From Chloroflexota bacterium (GTDB lineage: Bacteria; Chloroflexota; Anaerolineae; Anaerolineales; Villigracilaceae), in the NCBI GenBank assembly GCA_016875755.1, contig VGOX01000106.1, positions 1 to 7,228 on the forward strand: DNA of 7,228 bases, written 5' to 3'. Position 1 is the stretch's first letter. Each line of letters starts with the position of its first letter. The position numbers and the translations under genes were made by a program. The notes under the pieces are model-generated. The model was not told the origin of the DNA. It was given only the letters and a program-made list of their open reading frames with translations, and did not search any database. This document shows, one piece after another, positions 1 through 5,081 of the stretch.

Positions 1-1236
1 TATAACTCCCCCTATTTGGATGTTGAAGTGGCGCAGAACTTCCCGGCGCGCTCTGTCATGGTATTCCCGCTTATCTCCGGTGGAAAAAAACTGGGCGCTC
101 TGCTCTTCTCACATAATAAGATTCGCCCCTTTCAAACGGAAGAGATCCTCATCAGCGAACAAGCGGCAAGCCTGATTGCGCTTGCTTTCGAAAAATTCCA
201 AGCAGTGGAAGAGGCGCATCAACGGGCAAATACCTCCGAAATTCTGCGCAAAGCAAGCCTGGCTGTCACAGATAAATTAGAGATGGAACATGCCGTCTTG
301 CATATCCTTGAGCAGTTACAAGAAGTCATCCCCTACGACAGCGCCTCCGTCCAATTGCTGGAAGGCAACGAACTGGAGATCATCGGCGGGCGCGGCTGGG
401 AAAACTTAAACGATGTCATCGGACAACGATTCTCCATCCCCGGCAACAACCCTAACAGTGTTGTGATCGAAACGGGAAAGCCCTATCGTCTTTCAGACAC
501 ATGGGAAGTGTTCGAAGAATTCCGCAAACCACCTCACTACCACATCCGCTCCTGGCTGGGCGTGCCATTGATCGTCCAAAACAAAACCATCGGCTTGTTG
601 AGCATCGACAGCGAAAAGCCAAACAATTTCACAGAAGCAGACACAAACATTGCAATGGAATTTGCAAATCAGGTTGCCATTACCCTCGAAAATGCCCGCA
701 TCTTTGGCATCACCCAAAGCCAGGCGCTCACCGACGCCCTCACAGGCATACATAACCGCCGAGGGCTGTTCCAATTGGGAGAATTCGAATTCGAACGTGC
801 GCGACGCATCCTGCGTCCATTCTCCGCCCTAATGTTCGATATCGATCACTTTAAAAAGATCAATGACACCCATGGTCACGCCATCGGAGACCAGGTACTG
901 CACCAGCTTGCCGACCGTTGCCGCAAAAACTCCCGCGCCATCGACCTCATTGCTCGTTATGGCGGCGAAGAGTTCACCATCCTCCTGCCTGAAACCAATC
1001 TCGAGTCAACCTACCTGATCGCCAAACGACTGCACCAAACCATTATCAATACCCCCATCACAACCAGCATCGGTGAACTCAGCATTACGATCAGCATTGG
1101 CGTGGCAGAAGCCGATCTCGATGACACCCTCAACACACTGATCGAAAAAGCCGATAAAGCCCTCTATCAGGCAAAGCATTCAGGACGAAACCGCATCGTC
1201 ATTCACAAGAATTCTCAGGAAGACTCCAACACCTGA
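1..1236 (+). CDS. GAF-GAF-GGDEF diguanylate cyclase (5' end outside window)
   Basis: Likely makes the second messenger cyclic di-GMP from two GTP, in response to ligands or redox state sensed by GAF domains. The frame is open back to base 1, so the gene begins upstream; numbering here counts the TTG at 16 as residue 1. Residues 1-~65 are the C-terminal half of a GAF domain, ~75-230 a complete second GAF domain, and ~240-400 a GGDEF domain. The cyclase looks active: the signature GGEEF is at 316-320, preceded by the metal- and substrate-binding stretch FDIDHFKKIND. The inhibitory I-site RxxD is intact as RAID at 307-310, exactly five residues before GGEEF, so product inhibition by c-di-GMP is expected. 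No membrane segment is visible in the part present. The 3' end overlaps the convergent methyltransferase gene by 22 nt. The ligand of the GAF domains cannot be read from the sequence. Confidence 0.93.
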   Translation, partial: YNSPYLDVEVAQNFPARSVMVFPLISGGKKLGALLFSHNKIRPFQTEEILISEQAASLIALAFEKFQAVEEAHQRANTSEILRKASLAVTDKLEMEHAVLHILEQLQEVIPYDSASVQLLEGNELEIIGGRGWENLNDVIGQRFSIPGNNPNSVVIETGKPYRLSDTWEVFEEFRKPPHYHIRSWLGVPLIVQNKTIGLLSIDSEKPNNFTEADTNIAMEFANQVAITLENARIFGITQSQALTDALTGIHNRRGLFQLGEFEFERARRILRPFSALMFDIDHFKKINDTHGHAIGDQVLHQLADRCRKNSRAIDLIARYGGEEFTILLPETNLESTYLIAKRLHQTIINTPITTSIGELSITISIGVAEADLDDTLNTLIEKADKALYQAKHSGRNRIVIHKNSQEDSNT

Positions 1237-1934
1237 TACAAACCCAAACGTCCGTTTTCTCCATCGGATAAAAACGACGCTTCAACCTTCATCCCAACCT
1301 GCTCAGCCAACCCGAGCAGTTCCTCCGCTGAAAAATGGTGCGCATACCGCAAGCCCTCCCCCCCGCTGCGCCAATCCAGTAGATAATCTCCATTGTCCAC
1401 TTCATCATCCGAAATCCCCACCCGACTCCACGGTTGGATGCGGGCTTTCAACTTCTCGCTGTTCAAAAATTGCCAATTGGACAGGATGAATCTTCCATCT
1501 GGTTTCAATAAGTTTTTTACGGTCTTCAAAATATCCATGCGGATTTCGTGCGAGGGAATGTGATGCAGGGTTGCAAATATTGTGACCACAGACCATTGAC
1601 CATCGACCGCTAAAAGTTGATCGCTAAACGCTGACAACTTCGTCAAATCCACTTCACGGAAATCCACCCCTGGCGTGGATTCTGCATCTCGAAGCAGAGG
1701 CAGGCTGAAGTCCACGCCGCGAAGCGTTGCTTTGTGACCACGCTTCTGCAACTCGCGTAGAAAATTTCCGTTGCCGCAGCCTAGATCCAGCACGGATTCA
1801 TCCTCCCGAATCGTTTCGAGAATTTTCCTCACCCCGGGCTGCAAACGCTGGCGCGTAGCAGAAAATGAATCGCCGAATTGGTCGTAAAACCTGCGATTTA
1901 ATTCAATTAACTGTTTTGCAATGCTTGAATGCAT
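1215..1934 (-). CDS. Class I SAM-dependent methyltransferase, Trm9/ALKBH8-like
   Basis: A 239-residue Rossmann-fold methyltransferase. Motif I is LDLGCGNGNF at 49-58, the acidic end of strand 2 is GVDFS at 73-77, and the post-motif region is TIFATLHHIPS at 118-128, followed by LLKPDGRFILSNW. Two segments recall eukaryotic tRNA wobble-uridine methyltransferases Trm9/ALKBH8: FSATR at 24-28 before motif I (FSxTR in that family), and RYAHHFSAEEL near 196-206 (compare RYYHVFxxGEL). Those enzymes convert cm5U to mcm5U, and an Elp3 gene that would supply cm5U lies ~330 bp away. The substrate is an inference; a generic methyltransferase is the alternative. The ATG at 1934 is preferred over an in-frame ATG at 1964, because a TATAAT box (1941-1946) lies between them, 6 nt before the chosen start, and no Shine-Dalgarno is present. 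Residues 109-117 resemble a local intergenic repeat. Confidence 0.88.
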   Translation of the reverse strand: MHSSIAKQLIELNRRFYDQFGDSFSATRQRLQPGVRKILETIREDESVLDLGCGNGNFLRELQKRGHKATLRGVDFSLPLLRDAESTPGVDFREVDLTKLSAFSDQLLAVDGQWSVVTIFATLHHIPSHEIRMDILKTVKNLLKPDGRFILSNWQFLNSEKLKARIQPWSRVGISDDEVDNGDYLLDWRSGGEGLRYAHHFSAEELLGLAEQVGMKVEASFLSDGENGRLGLYQVLESS

Positions 1935-1940
1935 ATCAAG

Positions 1941-1946
1941 ATTATA
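1941..1946 (-). promoter_or_regulatory. -10 box for the methyltransferase gene, probable leaderless transcript
   Basis: A perfect TATAAT on the minus strand ends 6 nt before the ATG at 1934, so transcription should start on or next to the start codon. No convincing -35 hexamer is seen at 16-18 bp. The lack of a Shine-Dalgarno fits a leaderless mRNA. Confidence 0.6.
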
Positions 1947-1969
1947 CCCATTCGGGCATAACATAACGG

Positions 1970-1975
1970 TATAAT
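1970..1975 (+). promoter_or_regulatory. -10 box for the cysH remnant, probable leaderless transcript
   Basis: A perfect TATAAT lies 6 nt before the ATG at 1982, mirroring the arrangement of the divergent methyltransferase promoter 23 bp away. No clear -35 element and no Shine-Dalgarno are visible. The promoter appears intact although the gene behind it is broken, so the remnant may still be transcribed. Confidence 0.55.
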
Positions 1976-1981
1976 CCCGGC

Positions 1982-2224
1982 ATGTTCACAGCACAGGAAC
2001 TGGCAACCCTCTCGGAAGATTTCGAGAGCAGGACGCCGCAGGAGATCATCCAGTGGGCGGCAGGCACCGTTGCCGTCAGCGTAAATGACGATGAACGCGC
2101 GGGTCGTTGGGCTGGGCGCTGAAAAGTGGAATGCGGCTTGCACACGGATATGTTCAAGCATAAGGATATATCCGAAATGCAAATAGAATTTAGAATGGAA
2201 ATCAAAGAGACAAACCACCGATGA
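1982..2224 (+). pseudogene. cysH: Internally deleted cysH (PAPS/APS reductase) with in-frame stop
   Basis: The family reduces (phospho)adenylyl sulfate to sulfite in sulfate assimilation. The first ~30 codons read like a CysH N-terminus (EDFESRTPQEIIQWA). The same frame then jumps straight to the conserved C-terminal tail DDERAGRWAGR, a TGA stop at 2120-2122, and KVECGLHTD, which contains the catalytic Cys of the ECGLH motif. About 150-200 central residues with the nucleotide-binding region are missing. The homologous position of the stop is normally a sense codon; one change, GGA to TGA, would explain it. Reading stops for good at 2222-2224, inside a small inverted repeat. Only a 46-residue peptide could be made (1982-2122). 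The frame across the deletion is preserved, so the deletion may have come first and the nonsense change later. Function in sulfate reduction is certainly lost. Confidence 0.75.
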
Positions 2225-2254
2225 AAAAACACTTTACTTGTGTTCATCTGTGGT
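2214..2254. repeat. Small imperfect inverted repeat upstream of elp3
   Basis: Arms ACCACCGATGAA (2214-2225) and TTCATCTGTGGT (2243-2254) pair at 11 of 12 positions around a 17-nt spacer that contains a further CAC/GTG pair. It resembles the common intergenic repeat type built on ACCACAGATGAACAC and its complement (from general knowledge). It overlaps the last codons of the cysH remnant and ends 13 nt before the elp3 ATG. The T-tract needed for a terminator is absent. Confidence 0.5.
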
Positions 2255-2267
2255 GAAGTGAAGACTT

Positions 2268-3911
2268 ATGGAATTTACCGAAAAACGAAAACTCTGGAAA
2301 AAAATCAACGCGCTGACTCCGCAAAAGATGGAGTTGGCGCATCGCTTGTTGGAACAGATCCGCGCAGGCGGGGATGTGATGGCGCTGATCCGCCGCCATC
2401 CGCTGGCAGAGGGCGGATATTTGAACAAAGCCGCTTTGGTCGCTGCCTATAAAGAACTGGTGGATTCAGGCGCAATGGAGCCTGACACAGCGCTGCTGGA
2501 AAAAATCCGCATGAAACCGATGCGCACGCTTTCGGGTGTGACGACGGTCACCGTGCTGACCAAGCCGTATCCATGCCCGGGCAAGTGTATTTTTTGTCCC
2601 ACCGATGTGCGCATGCCCAAGAGTTACCTGCCCGATGAGCCTGGCGCAATGCGCGCGCTTGAACATCAATTTGACCCATACGCACAGGTGCAAAACCGCA
2701 TCCGCGCCTTGAAAAATTTGGGACATCCCACCGACAAGATCGAACTTCTGATTCTGGGTGGCACATGGTCATCGTATCGGCGCGATTATCAAGAGTGGTT
2801 CATTGGTCGCTGCTTCGATGCAATGAACGAACTCGAAAAACTCCCGTCACTGGAACCTCAGCGGCAAGAATTATTGGATTCTTCATTACTTCCTGAAATC
2901 CATTCCATCAATGAAAACGCGGCGCATCGCAATGTGGGCTTGGTCATCGAGACGCGACCTGACGAAATTAATCCCGATGAAATTAAGTGGCTGCGTCACC
3001 TTGGCGTGACCAAAGTGCAGATGGGTGCGCAGAGTTTCAACGATCATATTCTTGAGATCAATAAACGCGGACATGATGTAGAGTCCACCCGCCAAGCCAC
3101 CGCCCTGCTTCGTGCGGCGGGATTCAAGATCGTGCTGCACTGGATGCCCAACCTGCTCGGCGCGACTCCCACAGCAGACCGCGAAGATTTCGCGCAGTTG
3201 TGGAATGATTTTTGCCCCGACGAAATAAAGATCTACCCGAATCAATTACTGGCGAATGCCGAACTCTACGAATACTGGCAGCGTGGTGAATTCCAGCCCT
3301 ACACCACCGATGAACTCGTCCAACTCATCGCGGACATCAAACCATCCATTCCGCGTTATTGCCGCGTCAACCGCGTCATCCGCGATATTCCGTCCAATAA
3401 TGTGGTGGAGGGTAACCGCCGCACCAGTCTGCGGCAGGATGTCCATGAAGAAATGAAGCGGCGCGGTACGCGCTGTCAATGTGTGCGCTGCCGCGAGGTC
3501 AAAAACAAAACGGTCGAGCTTTCCTCCCTGCAATTGGATGACCACGTTTATCAGGCGGGCAAAGCGGAAGAACATTTCATCTCCTTCAACATTGCAGAGG
3601 ACGGGCTGGCAGGATTCATCCGCCTCTCTCTCCCTTCGGCTGGTTCGCCCGACACGGGCATTTCCGACCTTGCGGGCGCGGCGCTCATCCGCGAAGTGCA
3701 TGTGTATGGACAGTCACTCGCCGTCGGCGCGGAGAAATCAGGCGCAGCGCAGCATGTCGGTCTCGGCACACGCCTGCTCGAAGAAGCGGAACGAGTCGCC
3801 AAACAGAACGGCTTTGAAAAACTCGCGGTCATCGCCGCCGTCGGCACCCGTGGATATTATTTAGATCGCGGCTTTGAACGCGGGGAATATTATCTGGTGA
3901 AAAAAATCTAA
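2268..3911 (+). CDS. elp3: Elp3-family tRNA U34 carboxymethyltransferase (radical SAM + GNAT)
   Basis: A 547-residue, full-length bacterial/archaeal-type Elp3. The family uses SAM radical chemistry and acetyl-CoA to build the 5-carboxymethyl group on wobble uridine 34 of tRNAs, acting in the cytosol. An N-terminal tRNA-binding helical region spans ~1-80. The radical SAM domain (~90-400) carries the 4Fe-4S motif CPGKCIFC, with Cys103, Cys107 and Cys110. Further family stretches are LGGTWSSY, VIETRPDEINPDEIKW and KVQMGAQSFNDHILEINKRG. A Cys cluster RCQCVRC (Cys403, 405, 408) matches the structural zinc site between domains. The C-terminal GNAT domain (~430-547) has the acetyl-CoA loop QHVGLGTRLL and the terminal YYLDRGFERGEYYLVKK. 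All key residues are present. The ATG at 2268 fits the family N-terminus, with only a weak GAAG upstream. No other Elongator subunit is present, as expected for stand-alone bacterial Elp3. The gene seems to be transcribed alone. Confidence 0.95.
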   Translation: MEFTEKRKLWKKINALTPQKMELAHRLLEQIRAGGDVMALIRRHPLAEGGYLNKAALVAAYKELVDSGAMEPDTALLEKIRMKPMRTLSGVTTVTVLTKPYPCPGKCIFCPTDVRMPKSYLPDEPGAMRALEHQFDPYAQVQNRIRALKNLGHPTDKIELLILGGTWSSYRRDYQEWFIGRCFDAMNELEKLPSLEPQRQELLDSSLLPEIHSINENAAHRNVGLVIETRPDEINPDEIKWLRHLGVTKVQMGAQSFNDHILEINKRGHDVESTRQATALLRAAGFKIVLHWMPNLLGATPTADREDFAQLWNDFCPDEIKIYPNQLLANAELYEYWQRGEFQPYTTDELVQLIADIKPSIPRYCRVNRVIRDIPSNNVVEGNRRTSLRQDVHEEMKRRGTRCQCVRCREVKNKTVELSSLQLDDHVYQAGKAEEHFISFNIAEDGLAGFIRLSLPSAGSPDTGISDLAGAALIREVHVYGQSLAVGAEKSGAAQHVGLGTRLLEEAERVAKQNGFEKLAVIAAVGTRGYYLDRGFERGEYYLVKKI

Positions 3912-3917
3912 GACCAC

Positions 3918-3964
3918 AGACGATGGACGGCTGACCATGGTCCACGGTCAACCGTCCATCGTCT
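3918..3964. repeat. Long hairpin after elp3, possible terminator, GACC/GTCC-rich repeat
   Basis: Arms GACGATGGACGGCTGACC (3919-3936) and GGTCAACCGTCCATCGTC (3946-3963) pair at 17 of 18 positions around a 9-nt loop, with one more A-T pair outside. It starts 8 nt after the elp3 stop, so it could end the elp3 transcript, but only a weak TATATTT follows. The sequence is built of short GACC/GTCC-type units. The flanking GACCACAGAC (3912-3921) recurs inside the methyltransferase gene at 1584-1593. Confidence 0.6.
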
Positions 3965-3969
3965 ATATT

Positions 3970-4146
3970 TAAGGGTCTTTAAATTTATAACTTCCCGCGA
4001 TGTCGTTGCGAGCCGCCGATCTTGTTTTTTTGGCGGCGAAGCAATCTCCGTATTGGCGGGGGGATTGCTTCGGGCAAGAGCAAGTACGCCCTCGCAATGA
4101 CATTGTTTATTAGTGGTCAGGGAAATTATATTTTTACGAACCCTTA
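3970..4146. repeat. Larger imperfect inverted repeat enclosing the ~100-nt element
   Basis: The 26-nt segments at 3970-3995 and 4121-4146 are reverse complements at 20 of 26 positions (shared TAAGGGT, TAAA, TATAA and TTCC blocks at identical spacing). They flank the palindromic element at 4001-4102. This could be a compound palindrome, or an older element interrupted by a younger one. The stretch contains no credible gene. Confidence 0.45.
4001..4102 (-). repeat. Palindromic ~100-nt repeat element, copy 1
   Basis: A 102-nt element bounded by terminal inverted repeats, TGTCGTTGCGAG and CTCGCAATGACA (11 of 12 pair). It has an inner inverted repeat, CGAAGCAATC / GATTGCTTCG, around a variable centre. 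Its reverse complement aligns end to end with the element at 5978-6078. Matching blocks include TGTCATTGCGAGGGCG, CCCGAAGCAATCC and CTTCGCCGCCAAAA. The centre diverges. It has no coding capacity, so it would need a helper in trans if it is mobile. It resembles GTCATTGCGAG...CTCGCAATGAC repeats common in bacterial intergenic DNA (general knowledge). Strand is assigned relative to copy 2. Confidence 0.75.
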
Positions 4147-4149
4147 GCC

Positions 4150-4176
4150 CTTTGTGACCTTCGTGTCCTTTGTGTT
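4150..4176. repeat. Three tandem nonamers upstream of the EamA gene
   Basis: CTTTGTGAC, CTTCGTGTC and CTTTGTGTT follow one another without a gap. The complement would read like HKGHEGHKG in one frame, a peptide pattern well known from spurious translations of an intergenic repeat seen in many bacteria (general knowledge). It ends 2 nt before the in-frame ATG at 4179, which makes that ATG doubtful as the start of the transporter. Confidence 0.6.
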
Positions 4177-4193
4177 TAATGAAATTTAGATTT

Positions 4194-4197
4194 GGAG
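4194..4197 (+). promoter_or_regulatory. Shine-Dalgarno supporting a TTG start at 4203
   Basis: GGAG stands 5 nt before TTG 4203. The ATG at 4179 and the TTG at 4170 lie in or against the tandem nonamer repeat and have no Shine-Dalgarno. Confidence 0.5.
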
Positions 4198-4202
4198 AAA
4201 AA

Positions 4203-5081
4203 TTGAAACCAAAACACTGGATCGTCTTCATCCTACTCGGCATTATCTGGAGCACCTCCTTTCTGTGGATCAAGATCGGCGTGCAGGATGTGGGACCGAT
4301 GTCGCTGACCGCCTTCCGCATGTTATTCGGCGCTCTCACAGCGATCGCCATTGCCACCTATCAAAAGCTCAGCCTGCCACGTGACTTGAAAACCTGGGGC
4401 ATCTTCGCCATCCTTGGACCCGCCAGCCTCGCCATTCCTGTCTTCCTGATTTCATGGGGCGAGACGATGATCGACTCGGCAGTCGCATCCGTGCTCAATG
4501 GCACGGTGCCGCTGTTCACCCTGCTCATCGCCCACTTCTGGATCCATGATGACAAAATCACCTTCCAGAAAACGCTCGGTTTGCTAATCGGCTTTACAGG
4601 CATCCTCGTATTGATGAGCAAAGACCTGCTCGCCAGCGAACACGCTTCCGTCCTTGGGCAGTTCGCGGTCATCCTCGCTTCGCTCTTTTATGCGGGCAGT
4701 GCGGTTGCCATCCGCAAATACACCCAGCATGTCGACAACACCATGCGCGGCGTGGGCTTGCTCATCACCTCCGCGGTCTTCATGTGGATCATCGGTCCTG
4801 TTGCCGAACGCCCGTTTGAAATTCCCAGCCTGCCGATCACATGGATCGCCGCACTCTGGCTTGGCGTACTTGGTTCAGGTCTCGCCATGATTATGATGTA
4901 TTATTTGATTCACGAAATTGGTCCCACCCGCGCCACCCTCGTCACCTACCTGTTCCCCGTTGGCGGCGTGATTCTCGGGGTGATCTTTCTCAACGAACAT
5001 CTTTCGTGGCAATTGCTGGCAGGCACACTGCTCATCATCGCCAGCCCTGTCGTCGTAAATTTCAAAAGGAAAACTACATGA
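4203..5081 (+). CDS. EamA/DMT-superfamily transporter
   Basis: A predicted inner-membrane exporter of the drug/metabolite transporter superfamily, ~292 residues with about ten hydrophobic segments in two EamA repeats. The first repeat opens with HWIVFILLGIIWSTSFLWIK, the typical EamA N-terminus with its WxxxF/W pattern, and later holds LIGFTGILVLMSKDLL. The second repeat starts near GQFAVILASLFYAGSAVAIR and ends with the family-typical ATLVTYLFPVGGVILGVIFL and LAGTLLIIASPVVV. Relatives export amino acids, nucleosides or other small metabolites; the substrate cannot be told from sequence. The TTG start is chosen for its GGAG and because it places the first helix where the family has it; ATG 4179 would add 8 residues. 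The stop overlaps the era start as ATGA, so the two are co-transcribed and probably translationally coupled. Confidence 0.9.
   Translation: MKPKHWIVFILLGIIWSTSFLWIKIGVQDVGPMSLTAFRMLFGALTAIAIATYQKLSLPRDLKTWGIFAILGPASLAIPVFLISWGETMIDSAVASVLNGTVPLFTLLIAHFWIHDDKITFQKTLGLLIGFTGILVLMSKDLLASEHASVLGQFAVILASLFYAGSAVAIRKYTQHVDNTMRGVGLLITSAVFMWIIGPVAERPFEIPSLPITWIAALWLGVLGSGLAMIMMYYLIHEIGPTRATLVTYLFPVGGVILGVIFLNEHLSWQLLAGTLLIIASPVVVNFKRKTT

Noticed and set aside
1935..1964. Longer methyltransferase starting at ATG 1964
   Set aside because: The extra codons are made of the TATAAT promoter box, there is no ribosome site, and the family N-terminus fits the ATG at 1934.
1982..2122. 46-codon open frame as an independent small protein gene
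   Set aside because: Both ends match different parts of CysH and the frame continues past the TGA into the ECGLHTD motif, so a broken gene explains it better. The intact promoter leaves expression possible.
2120..2122. TGA as a selenocysteine codon in a CysH-like protein
   Set aside because: The whole central domain is missing, the family does not use Sec at this position, and the relic reads only ~33 codons further into a repeat.
3246..3701. Long minus-strand open frames inside elp3
   Set aside because: They are antisense shadows of a fully conserved gene with no family features.
4001..4102. Structured RNA or riboswitch upstream of the EamA gene
   Set aside because: The same sequence recurs inverted behind era, so a dispersed repeat is the simpler explanation; no known riboswitch core was recognised.
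4150..4176. Tandem nonamers as the edge of a CRISPR array
   Set aside because: The units are contiguous, only 9 nt long, have no spacers, and no cas genes are nearby.
3908..4357. 149-residue minus-strand open frame over the 3912-4178 gap
   Set aside because: It is made of repeat translation (patterns such as HKGHEGHKG and VDRGPWSAV) and then antisense of the EamA gene; it is a known kind of spurious protein.
4841..5077. N-terminal extension of Era by 79 residues
   Set aside because: The stretch is out of frame with the EamA gene it overlaps, has no Era homology, and ATG 5078 has a good Shine-Dalgarno and gives the normal length.
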